Part shown: positions 41,285 through 48,988 of the stretch, in pieces
Numbering within the stretch: position 1 is the first letter of the stretch
How the letters are laid out: every line of letters starts with the position of its first letter
NCBI GenBank assembly: GCA_036504595.1
Contig: DASXUX010000012.1
Coordinates: 1-64,000, forward strand
DNA from: DASXUX01 sp036504595
GTDB lineage: Bacteria > Planctomycetota > SZUA-567 > H5-PLA8
DNA: 64,000 nucleotides
Reading direction: 5' to 3'
Notes under the pieces: model-generated
What the model was told of the DNA's origin: nothing
Seen by the model: the letters and a program-made list of their open reading frames with translations, nothing else
The model's database searches: none
Translations under genes and position numbers: made by a program

Positions 41285-42334
41285 GTGTTCCGTATTGGAA
41301 AAATTCTCGCATTGGTTCTGGTCGCGGAAGGTGTGTTTGCCGCGGACGCACCCGCGCTGAAGGTGGGCGATGCGGCGCCGGCGCTTTCGATCAGCAAATG
41401 GCTCAACGGCGAAGCGGTCGCCAGCTTCGAAAAGGGGAAAGTGTACGTTCTGGAATGCTGGGCGACGTGGTGCGGGCCGTGCGTGGCAAGCATTCCACAC
41501 GTTTCCGAATTGAACACCGCGCTGAAGGACAAGGGGGTGGTCTTCATCGGCCTGAACGTATGGGAACGCGACAGAACGAAAGTGGATCCGTTCGTCAAAC
41601 GGATGGGCGAGCGGATGAACTACCGCGTTGCGGTCGATGACGAGAAGAATACGACAGCCCAGAACTGGCTGATGGCCGCTGGGCGCGATGGAATCCCCTG
41701 CGCCTTCGTGGTGGACAAAGGCGGCAAGATCGCGTGGATCGGCCACCCGATGGATGGGATGGATGAGGTGATCGAACAGGTCGCGGCGGGGACGTTCGAT
41801 CCGAAGAAGCAGGCGGAGCAAGAGGCCCGGCGCGAGGAACTGCAGAAGAAAGTCGAAGCCGCATACAACGCCAACGACGGCGACGCGCTGCTGAAGCTCT
41901 CCGACGAGATGCTCGTCTTGAACCCCAAGGCCGCCGCTGGAATTCAGTTCATGAAGTTTGGCATTCTGATGCAGATGAAGAAGGACTACGCCGCCGCGTA
42001 TGCGATGGCCGCGAAGCTGCTCGACAGCGACTGGAAGAACGAGCCGGAACCGCTCAACCAGGCCGCCGGGATGATCCTCGACGAGAAGGACGTGCAGAAA
42101 CGCGATCTCGATCTGGCGCTGAAGATGGCGCAGCGCGCCGACGAGATCACTCAGCACGCCAACAGCGCGATGCTGGACACCCTGGCGCGCGCGTACTTCG
42201 AAAAAGGCATGACCGACAAGGCCATTGAAGCTCAGACGCAGGCCGTCGCCAAAGCCGACGCGGATAGCAAGGAGGAACGCTCGAAGGTGCTGGTGAAGTA
42301 CGAGGCGGCGAAGAAGGCCACGCCGGCGAGGTGA
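41285..42334 (+). CDS. TlpA-like thioredoxin-fold protein with TPR-like C-terminus
   Basis: A protein of 349 residues starting at GTG 41285, with AAGGAGG at 41273-41279. A signal peptide (FRIGKILALVLVAEGVFAAD) is followed by a thioredoxin domain with the redox motif CWATWCGPC (Cys63, Cys66) and the FVVDKGGKIAWIGHP region with its cis-proline context (GIPCAF). Residues about 180-345 are helical, TPR-like. Members keep periplasmic disulphides reduced. It begins close after a repeat and stands convergent with the esterase gene. Confidence 0.85.
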   Translation: MFRIGKILALVLVAEGVFAADAPALKVGDAAPALSISKWLNGEAVASFEKGKVYVLECWATWCGPCVASIPHVSELNTALKDKGVVFIGLNVWERDRTKVDPFVKRMGERMNYRVAVDDEKNTTAQNWLMAAGRDGIPCAFVVDKGGKIAWIGHPMDGMDEVIEQVAAGTFDPKKQAEQEARREELQKKVEAAYNANDGDALLKLSDEMLVLNPKAAAGIQFMKFGILMQMKKDYAAAYAMAAKLLDSDWKNEPEPLNQAAGMILDEKDVQKRDLDLALKMAQRADEITQHANSAMLDTLARAYFEKGMTDKAIEAQTQAVAKADADSKEERSKVLVKYEAAKKATPAR

Positions 42335-42338
42335 AGCA

Positions 42339-43181
42339 CTACCGTGCTTTCAGTTGCGTGTCGAAGAACTCAATCGTCATGCGCGTAATGCGCTCGGCGT
42401 CGTTGCCGGTCCAGCCGTGTCCGGCGCCACGGACGATCTCCAGCCGTTCTGGGACGCCCGCCCTACGGAGTGCCTCATGCAGCCGTCGTGCCTGGCTTAC
42501 CGGCACAATCGGATCGGCGTCGCCGTGGAAGGTGAGGATCGGCGGGTCCGTGCTGTCGATGTACGCGATGGGAGACGCGCGCGTGACGATGGGGTCCTTT
42601 GGATCGGTTGTCCCCAGCAGCATCTTGGCTTGAGCGATCTGTCCTGAGCCCCAGTTTTCAGGCGCAGACAAATCAGAGGGGCCGTAATAATTAACGACCG
42701 CCTGGACTTTGCTGGGTTGATCGCCGCACCCGCCCTCCAAGCCGTCACCTGGGTTCATGAGCCCGAGTAGCAGCGCCAGATGCCCGCCAGCCGACTCCCC
42801 CAGCGCGCCGACACGTTGCGGGTCGATGTGATATTCGGTCGCATGCGCGCGTAAGAAGCGCACCGCACACTTGACGTCTTCAATCTGGGCTGGGAATTTG
42901 TTCGCCGGTGCGAGACGATAATCGACGCTCGCCGCCACGTAGCCATGGCGCGAAAATTCAACGAGCATGTTCCCGTATTGCGACTTGCCCCCGCTGTGCC
43001 AAGCACCACCATGAATGCAAACGATGAGCGGGAAAGGTCCATTGCCTTTTGGAACTGCAATATCAAGGGACAGATTCCCGCAGTAGTTGATAGACACTGG
43101 CTGCGGCCCGGCCTCCGGGAGAAACAGGAGCAGTAGGCCGCCAGCAACCGCGACGAGAATCAGCAGCAGCCATCTGCGCAT
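42339..43181 (-). CDS. Secreted or membrane-anchored alpha/beta-hydrolase esterase
   Basis: A protein of 280 residues from ATG 43181 (GGAGA upstream). An N-terminal hydrophobic anchor (WLLLILVAVAGGLLLLFL) precedes a carboxylesterase/lipase core: HGGAWHSGG oxyanion-hole motif, nucleophile elbow GESAGG, FHGDADPIVP with the acid and GAGHGW with the histidine. These are the hormone-sensitive-lipase family hallmarks (BD-FAE-like). It may de-esterify polysaccharides or other esters. The gene ends five bases from the TlpA-like stop. Confidence 0.88.
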   Translation of the reverse strand: MRRWLLLILVAVAGGLLLLFLPEAGPQPVSINYCGNLSLDIAVPKGNGPFPLIVCIHGGAWHSGGKSQYGNMLVEFSRHGYVAASVDYRLAPANKFPAQIEDVKCAVRFLRAHATEYHIDPQRVGALGESAGGHLALLLGLMNPGDGLEGGCGDQPSKVQAVVNYYGPSDLSAPENWGSGQIAQAKMLLGTTDPKDPIVTRASPIAYIDSTDPPILTFHGDADPIVPVSQARRLHEALRRAGVPERLEIVRGAGHGWTGNDAERITRMTIEFFDTQLKAR

Positions 43182-43253
43182 AGAATTCTCCAGCAAGGAC
43201 CAAGTACGGACCTTGTACACCCTTTTTCATTCAGTGGCTATTGCCGAGGCATC

Positions 43254-43475
43254 CCCCCTCACCCATAGCCCCTCTCCCTCGCGGGGGAGAGGGGAACCGG
43301 AGCAGCGGGCGCGGGACGCCCGCACGACGAACGGGGGGCACTTCTGGGCAAGCCAGCAGCGGCACAGCAGCCGTGGAACGCCGGCCAAAGAAACGCGCCG
43401 AGAGGGATCTCCTCTCGGCGCCAAGTACCAGACCACCAGACCACCAGACTACCAGACTACCAGACTACCAGACCA
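43254..43475. repeat. CCCCTCACCC element and CCAGACTACC word repeat
   Basis: 'ccccctcacccatagcccctctccctcgcgggggagagggg' (43254-43297) is the CCCCTCACCC palindrome family. Further on, 'accagaccaccagaccaccagactacc' repeats about six times (43428-43475) directly before the PQQ gene stop. The middle of the gap shows no gene. Confidence 0.85.
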
Positions 43476-43482
43476 CCAACCC

Positions 43483-44679
43483 CTACTTCGCGTCCAGGCA
43501 GACCAGCGCTTGCTTGTTGCGGATATAGAGCTTGCCGTCGGCGAGGATCGGGGCGGTCCAGCTTTGGCCGCCGAGCGGCGTGATGCGGCCGAGTTCCTTG
43601 TAGGCCTTGGGGCTGAGCTCGACCATCACCAGATCGCCTTTGTTGCCGGTCAGCGCGATGATCACGCCGTCGGCGGCGATCAGGCCGCCTTTTTCGAAGC
43701 CGGGCTGCTTCCAGGCCGGCGTGCCGGTCTTCGGGTCCATGCAGACCATGTTGTCAGAGATGCCGTAGATGTAGCCGTCGTGCAGCAGCGGCGAATTGAA
43801 ATGCGCCTGCAGGTCTTTGTTTTTCCACGTGGTCGTCGCGTTTCCGCCAGCGATAGTGACCAGCGAGCAACCTGCACCGTAGTTGCTGGAGATGAACACG
43901 CTGTTGCCAATGACCAGGGGCATCGCGGCGTTGACGTTGTACTGCGTCTGCCAAGGGCTGCGCCACAGCATCTTGCCGGAGTCGGTGTCCACGCCAACGA
44001 GCGCCAGGCCGGTGAAGATCAGGTACTGCTTCTTGCCGTCCAGAGTGGCGAGGACGGGGGTTGCGTAGCCGGCTTCGTCATCCCCGCCGCCTTTCCAGAT
44101 GTCCTTGCCGGTCGCCTTGTCCACGGCAACGACGGCATGGCCTGCGCCGCCGATGGGGATGATGATCTTCTCACCATCGATAAAAGGAGAGCCGGCATAG
44201 TCCCACGCCCCGTGAGCGCCGCCGAGTTCCTTCATCAACTCGCGCGACCAGACTTTCGCGCCCTTTTCCGCATCCAGGCAGTTGAGCACGCCAGTGCGGC
44301 TGAAGGTGTAGAGCTTTCCGTTCTCGTAACTGGGCGTCGCGCGCGTGAAGCCAAAGTTGTCCTTGGCGGCGTCGGGATACGTGAAGCTCCAGACATTCTC
44401 GCCGCTCTTGATATCGATCGCGCGAACAATGTCATCAGCGCCCTTGTGATCGACGATGAAGAGTTTCCCGGCGGCGACGCATGGGCCGGCGTAGCCGTTG
44501 TCAGTCATTGCAGTGCGCCAGAGCTGTTTCGGCGGCTTGGCCTTCCAGTCCTTGTTGAGGCCGGTCTCAGCGTAAATGCCGTTCCAGTTCGGCCCACGGA
44601 AAAACGGCGAATCGGCGCCAAGGGCCACCGTCGAGATAATGCAGGACAGCACACCCGCTATGAGTGACAAACGCTTCAT
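43483..44679 (-). CDS. PQQ-type beta-propeller protein, secreted
   Basis: A protein of 398 residues. A signal peptide (MKRLSLIAGVLSCIISTVALG) is followed by PQQ-like blades: GNSVFISSNYGAGC, HDGYIYGISDNMVCMDPKTG, ADGKLYIRNKQALVCLD. The motif SPFFRGPNWNGIYAETGL at the start is typical of planctomycete-type outer-membrane-protein-assembly-factor-BamB-like proteins. No dehydrogenase catalytic set is visible, so it is probably a binding or scaffolding propeller. It is transcribed away from rpmH. Confidence 0.85.
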   Translation of the reverse strand: MKRLSLIAGVLSCIISTVALGADSPFFRGPNWNGIYAETGLNKDWKAKPPKQLWRTAMTDNGYAGPCVAAGKLFIVDHKGADDIVRAIDIKSGENVWSFTYPDAAKDNFGFTRATPSYENGKLYTFSRTGVLNCLDAEKGAKVWSRELMKELGGAHGAWDYAGSPFIDGEKIIIPIGGAGHAVVAVDKATGKDIWKGGGDDEAGYATPVLATLDGKKQYLIFTGLALVGVDTDSGKMLWRSPWQTQYNVNAAMPLVIGNSVFISSNYGAGCSLVTIAGGNATTTWKNKDLQAHFNSPLLHDGYIYGISDNMVCMDPKTGTPAWKQPGFEKGGLIAADGVIIALTGNKGDLVMVELSPKAYKELGRITPLGGQSWTAPILADGKLYIRNKQALVCLDAK

Positions 44680-44884
44680 GAAGCACGCTCCTGTGTCGGT
44701 GGAAGATCAATCGGGGCCCCGGCCGCCCATCTTCTGACGGCCCTCGCGCCCGGAAAATTCATGGCGAGTTATTATAGGGTTCTCTCAGAAAACGCTAGCG
44801 CAGGTGCGCCGGTGGAAAGGAGGGGCGGGCGCCCTCGCCCGCCGTCTCCGGGCGAGGGCGCCCGGGGCTCCTTGCAGAACTCGC

Positions 44885-44912
44885 TTGAAATTCGGGCGGG
44901 GTCGCGCATAAT
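44885..44912 (+). promoter_or_regulatory. Sigma-70-like promoter of rpmH
   Basis: TTGAAA (44885-44890) and CATAAT (44907-44912) are separated by 16 bases, which would start transcription near 44919 and give a leader of about 50 bases. Confidence 0.5.
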
Positions 44913-44923
44913 CTGTGCCTCAC

Positions 44924-44948
44924 CGGGGCGCACGAGACGTGCGCCCCG
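44924..44948 (+). promoter_or_regulatory. GC-rich hairpin in the rpmH leader
   Basis: CGGGGCGCACG (44924-44934), loop AGA, CGTGCGCCCCG (44938-44948), a perfect 11-bp stem right after the putative transcription start, followed by CGTTTGTTGAGGGAG. It looks like a terminator stem with a weak T run and could attenuate rpmH, or simply stabilise the mRNA. Confidence 0.5.
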
Positions 44949-44970
44949 CGTTTGTTGAGGGAGATGAAGT

Positions 44971-45108
44971 ATGAAGACGAACATCCGTAACTCCAAGCTG
45001 AAGAAGCGCCGCGTGAGCGGCTTCCGTCAGCGGAACTCGACCAAATCGGGGCGCAAAGTCCTGGCTCGCCGGCGTCGCCGCGGCCGGACCGCGACGGTGT
45101 TCGGGTAA
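44971..45108 (+). CDS. rpmH: Ribosomal protein bL34
   Basis: A protein of only 45 residues, found by direct translation. It begins MKTNIRNSKLKKRRVSGFRQ and contains the family core GFRQRNSTKSGRKVLARRRRRGR, ending TATVFG. This small basic protein is a component of the large ribosomal subunit. GAGGGAG lies about eight bases before the ATG. In most bacteria rpmH is followed by rnpA and yidD/yidC next to dnaA, but none is nearby: on the right there are only repeats and then an opposite-strand membrane protein. Confidence 0.93.
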   Translation: MKTNIRNSKLKKRRVSGFRQRNSTKSGRKVLARRRRRGRTATVFG

Positions 45109-45610
45109 CAGCGGGGCCTCGGGTATCGGGCATCGCACGAGCGGCAACCATAGCCACCCCGACACCCGATACCCGGTCAATCCTGTTCGGAACTCCTGCT
45201 GCAAACGGGTCGGGCTCATTTTCCTATAACGCGACGTTCATGCTTCTTCATCTTTTCGGCGATACTCTCCGTAATCGCCGAAAACGGAGTTGGCCGAGCG
45301 CGCGATGACCGGGCTGAAGTTCTTCAAGCCCACCCGGCGCTTACCGGCGCACTCGCGAACACTGCATTCCGATCCCAGGCGCCAGATCTTCTTCGACGAC
45401 TTGTACGCCATCAATCAGCCTCGACCGAAGCAGCGGCACGATGCCCGCGGTACGGTGCAGGCCGCATGCCCCCTCACCCCTAACCCCTCTCCCGCGCGGG
45501 GGAACCGGAGCAGCGGCACGGTTGGGCAAGGCGGCGGTTCCGCAGCCGAATGCAGTGGCACGCCCGTGGCACGGCTTCTTGAAACAGCCCTGAAGGAGAC
45601 GGCAGGAGGC
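45109..45610. other. Repeat-filled gene-free region after rpmH
   Basis: CGGGTATCGGGCATCG (about 45121) faces CCCGACACCCGATACCCGG (45157-45177), forming a long hairpin. TTTTCGGCGAT (45253-45263) pairs with ATCGCCGAAAA (45274-45284). A CCCCTCACCCCTAAC element is at 45469-45512, and a fragment GGCACGCCCGTGGCACGG lies at about 45557-45574. The open frame 45290-45643 has no RnpA-like features (no basic RNR motif), so RNase P protein is not encoded here. Confidence 0.7.
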
Positions 45611-47296
45611 TTACTTCAGTCCGTCAATACGCCAGACGGCTGATTCGGCGTCGGAGTAGATTTCGGTGCAGTTCAGAACCAGGGCGCCGCCGCGAGGGAT
45701 GGGAGGGGTGCCGGGGGTACCTTTACGCCAGAGAATGTGGGTTGGCTTCAGTTCGGCAAAGAGGCGGCGGTATTGCTCCGGCCGCACAGCCAAGCCAAAG
45801 GTGCCTTGCTGCAGCAGATAGACCTCGAGCAGCTCCTGGTCGGAGATCAGATCGAACTGCTGCTTGTCCGACCAGAATTTCCGGCGGCGTGCGACGATCT
45901 GAAAGAGATCCTCGTTCCAAATGATACGACGGTAGAACTCATGCAGGAACTTGTGGTCGAGGGGCATCTGAGCCCAGTCGATGCCGTCATCGACGAGGAA
46001 GAACGATTCGGGCGGGGTGTTCTGGCGAATCCACTGGTAGGCAGGGACGAAACGCAGGTCGCCGAGCGTGTATGCGTAGGGGCTGTGACGGAAGTTGTAC
46101 TCATGCTCCAGGGAGTTTTGCCCCACCTGCGCGGCGGCAGAAAGCCCGAGCGCGCAGAACCCGGCCGAATACCAGCGCGCTCGACGCAATCCGGAGCAAC
46201 CTCGCCAGCTTTCGGCATACTGCCTGAAGACCAGCAGCAGGGCGGTCAGGAGAATCGTAAGATAAAAGCCGGCGAAGCGGTCGGAGCCCAGCATTTCGGC
46301 GGCAAAAAGAAAGAGGCCGCAGATGAGGGGCAGGATGGTCAATGCAATCGCGGCCGAAACGAAGAACGGACGGAAGCGCTCGCCGGCATGCTGCCCCAGC
46401 AGCACCAGCGCAAGGGCGATCAGCAAGAAGCGCAGCCAGTGGTGATGAATGCTGTAGGGATAGGGCAGGTAGAACGTTCGCTGCATCATCTCCGCATAGG
46501 CGACGGAAGAGCTGTTGTACCCATTCAGCGCCAGCAGGGGGAGGACGGCGACGGCCATGAGACCCAGCAGCGCGAGGGCCGGCCGCCATGCGAGTTGGCG
46601 CTGCGCGGCCATCAGCAACAGGCACGCGGCGAACATGACTCCCCAGGGGACGGCGATGTAAGGACGGAGATAAAGCAGCGCTATGGTCGCGACGGCGAGC
46701 GGCACGCCACGGCTCAGCGCCGGTACGGACAGAAAACGTACGAACAACCATGCCATCGCCAGACAGAATGGAATTTCGATGGACGTGGGAATCCGGGCGG
46801 TGGTGTAGCGCAGGGGAAATCCGCCCATGGAGATGTCTTCGCCCAGATGGAGCAGCGCGAAGGCCGCCGCGGCTCCAGCCATGCACAGCGGGGCGCTCCA
46901 CAGCCGCATTTGGCGCTTCAGGCAGAGGCGAGCCAGAATCATGAACAGAATGGCGACGACGATCGGCAAGGCGATGCGCCAGGCCCAGAAGAACGTGAGG
47001 ATTTCCACATCCAGGAACGTGACGACGCCGCGGATGATCCGTTCCAGAAACAGCGGGCTGAACGCATTCGCGTCGGTCACGCCGTTGAGGATGTTTCCGG
47101 CATTGGCGCCGGCATGCAGCGGCTGCAATCGCGTGGCGTAGGTCGCTTCATCCGGGAGATGAAAACACGTGTACCTGTTTCCGCCGGGTCCGAAGGCCAG
47201 GCGATACGGAAGGATCCAGCACGCGGTCAGGGTTGCCGTCAGAGAACCGGCGGCCAGGAGGAAAAGGAGAGCATTGGTGCGTCGCGCATGAGGCAT
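45611..47296 (-). CDS. GT-C-like polytopic membrane protein
   Basis: A protein of 561 residues with about eleven membrane helices. After the first helix comes a periplasmic loop (TCFHLPDEATYATRLQPL) with acidic residues in the position typical of GT-C glycosyltransferases, and the C-terminal 160 residues are soluble (PAYQWIRQNTPPESFFLVDD, and so on). No specific family motif was recognised. It lies downstream of the NtrC-type regulator on the same strand, 84 bases away. A role in surface glycan or lipid glycosylation is possible. Confidence 0.6.
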   Translation of the reverse strand: MPHARRTNALLFLLAAGSLTATLTACWILPYRLAFGPGGNRYTCFHLPDEATYATRLQPLHAGANAGNILNGVTDANAFSPLFLERIIRGVVTFLDVEILTFFWAWRIALPIVVAILFMILARLCLKRQMRLWSAPLCMAGAAAAFALLHLGEDISMGGFPLRYTTARIPTSIEIPFCLAMAWLFVRFLSVPALSRGVPLAVATIALLYLRPYIAVPWGVMFAACLLLMAAQRQLAWRPALALLGLMAVAVLPLLALNGYNSSSVAYAEMMQRTFYLPYPYSIHHHWLRFLLIALALVLLGQHAGERFRPFFVSAAIALTILPLICGLFLFAAEMLGSDRFAGFYLTILLTALLLVFRQYAESWRGCSGLRRARWYSAGFCALGLSAAAQVGQNSLEHEYNFRHSPYAYTLGDLRFVPAYQWIRQNTPPESFFLVDDGIDWAQMPLDHKFLHEFYRRIIWNEDLFQIVARRRKFWSDKQQFDLISDQELLEVYLLQQGTFGLAVRPEQYRRLFAELKPTHILWRKGTPGTPPIPRGGALVLNCTEIYSDAESAVWRIDGLK

Positions 47297-47380
47297 GGGA
47301 ACTCCAAGGAGTCCGCATCAGCGCGACGATCTTCTCCCGCGGCACAGGGCGGGTGATACCCAAGGCCAGGCGGTCCAGCC

Positions 47381-48709
47381 TTAGTTGCCAATGTATCTAT
47401 ACAGTGACGATAGGGAAATTCCCAGCTCTCTTGCGGCGCGGCGTTTGTCGCCGGCGCATTGGCTGATGACCTGGCGGACGTGGGATTGTTCGAAGGCGTG
47501 AACGGCTTCCTTCAGGTTGGTGCTGGCGATGCTGGGCACTTCGCCGTGCGACGAGGGAGACAGGTCGTCTTCGCGGATGAGGGGTTCGCTGCCGACGATC
47601 ATGGCCCGCTCGATGGTGTTCTGGAGTTCGCGAATGTTGCCGACCCAGGTGCCGCTGACCAGGCGCTGCATGGCGGTGTCGTCGGCGCCGGTGTAGCTGC
47701 GGTTGAGTTCGCGGTTGAGGCGGCGAATGAGGTGGTTGGTCAGCAGGACGATGTCCTCGCGCCGTTCGCGCAGGGGCGGGGAGTGGAGTTCCATGACGGC
47801 GAGGCGGAAGTACAGGTCTTCGCGGAAGGCTTTGCGGGCGATTTCGTGCTTCAGGTTGCGGTTGCTGGCGGCGACAACGCGGGCTTCGAAGGGAATCTGC
47901 CGCGTGGAACCGACGGGGTGGATCATTTTATCTTCGAGGACGCGCAGGAGTTTGGCCTGGAGCGACATGGGCAGTTCGCTGATTTCGTCCAGAAAGAGCG
48001 TGCCTTTGCGGGCGGAACGGAAGAGGCCCTCGGTATCGCCGATGGCGCCGGTGAACGAGCCTTTCTGGTGGCCGAAGAGCTCGGATTCGAGCAGGTTCTC
48101 CGGAATGGCGGCGCAGTTGACTGGCACAAAGGGCTCGCCCTTGGCGGCGCTGAGGGAATGGATGGCGCGTGCGATGAGTTCTTTGCCGGTGCCGGATTCC
48201 CCGGAGATCAGGACGGGCGAGCGGGTCGGTGCGACTTTGCGGATCATCTCGCGGATGCGTTGAAGGGAGGGGCTTTGGCCGACCATTTCGAGCGGGCCCC
48301 ATTTGCGGTCGAGGTCGCGGCTGAGCATGCGGTTGCGCGCCCGCAGCTCGGCGTTTTCCATGATGCGATCGACCTTCGCTAGCAGTTCGTCCATTGCGAG
48401 CGGCTTGACGAGGTAGTCGCTGGCGCCGGCGCGCATGGCTTCAATGGCCGTATCCATGCTGGCGGAGGCGGTCATGACGATGAATTCGGATTCGGGGGAC
48501 TGCTCGCGGCCCTTGCGGACGAGTTCAAGGCCGCTGAGGCCGGGGATGCGCAGTTCGGTGATGACGAGCTGGATAGACTGCTTCTTCAGTTCGCTCAGAG
48601 CCAAGGCGCCATCAGCGGACTGGATAACTTTATAGCCTTTGTCGCTGAAAACCTGGCTGAGTTCCTTGCGAATGACGCCTTCGTCTTCGGCGATCAGTAT
48701 AGTGCTCAA
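47381..48709 (-). CDS. NtrC-type sigma-54-dependent response regulator with a Glu at the phosphorylation site
   Basis: A protein of 442 residues from TTG 48709, with AGGAG upstream; the open frame to 48868 is a cloverleaf repeat. The receiver domain has ILIAEDEGV, then LVITELRIPG, where the phospho-acceptor Asp of the usual LxDIRMPG is replaced by Glu, with the conserved Lys in YLVKPL. The AAA+ domain has Walker A GESGTGKE, GSFTGA (sigma-54 contact loop, usually GAFTGA) and Walker B GTLFLDE. The Fis-type helix-turn-helix at the end is RRAARELGISLSSLYRYI. It would act as an enhancer-binding activator; no kinase partner is adjacent. Confidence 0.92.
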   Translation of the reverse strand: MSTILIAEDEGVIRKELSQVFSDKGYKVIQSADGALALSELKKQSIQLVITELRIPGLSGLELVRKGREQSPESEFIVMTASASMDTAIEAMRAGASDYLVKPLAMDELLAKVDRIMENAELRARNRMLSRDLDRKWGPLEMVGQSPSLQRIREMIRKVAPTRSPVLISGESGTGKELIARAIHSLSAAKGEPFVPVNCAAIPENLLESELFGHQKGSFTGAIGDTEGLFRSARKGTLFLDEISELPMSLQAKLLRVLEDKMIHPVGSTRQIPFEARVVAASNRNLKHEIARKAFREDLYFRLAVMELHSPPLRERREDIVLLTNHLIRRLNRELNRSYTGADDTAMQRLVSGTWVGNIRELQNTIERAMIVGSEPLIREDDLSPSSHGEVPSIASTNLKEAVHAFEQSHVRQVISQCAGDKRRAARELGISLSSLYRYIGN

Positions 48710-48721
48710 ATGCGGCTCCTG

Positions 48722-48868
48722 GTGTGGCACGGGCACGCCACGCCACGTCTTTTTGTGGCGTGGATTGCCCGTGAATTGGGCGCGGCACTGCACGGGCAAT
48801 CCGCGCCGAAAAATAGCCGGTCCGGGATATCGGTCACGCAACCGCGGCGCGGCCTGCCCGTGCCACAC
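48722..48868. repeat. GTGGCAC cloverleaf repeat element, copy 2
   Basis: The outer stem GTGTGGCACGGGCA (48722-48735) pairs with 48855-48868 over 14 bp. Arm I is ACGCCAC (48740-48746) with 48755-48761, arm II is GGATTGCCCGTG (48762-48773) with 48791-48802, identical to copy 1, and arm III is GCGCCG (48803-48808) with 48845-48850. Arms I and III share no sequence with copy 1 but are paired, and arms II and III abut without unpaired bases. Confidence 0.88.
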
Positions 48869-48873
48869 ACTTC

Positions 48874-48898
48874 ACGCAATCCAGGAGGATTGCGCTAC
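48874..48898. repeat. 25-base GTAGCGCAATCC palindrome, inverted copy
   Basis: The exact reverse complement of 12092-12116. It lies five bases after the cloverleaf element. Confidence 0.85.
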
Positions 48899-48988
48899 AA
48901 AGCTTTTATGGCAGAGGCGTTGGCGAATGTCAAATCTGGGAACAGCCAGTCAGAGGCTTTGCATTTATGAGAATGTGGGGAAAGGTTT

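Noticed and set aside
45253..45284. TTTTCGGCGAT/ATCGCCGAAAA hairpin as a terminator between convergent genes
   Set aside because: The T run is on the 5' side and the A run on the 3' side, the reverse of a terminator, and neither strand has a T tract after the stem.
45290..45643. Possible rnpA after rpmH
   Set aside because: The frame lacks the RNR signature and basic core of RNase P protein, and is crossed by a CCCCTCACCC repeat.
45737..47356. 539-residue open frame opposite the GT-C-like membrane protein
   Set aside because: Composition is charged and low-complexity and it mirrors the membrane gene; there is no family match or ribosome site.
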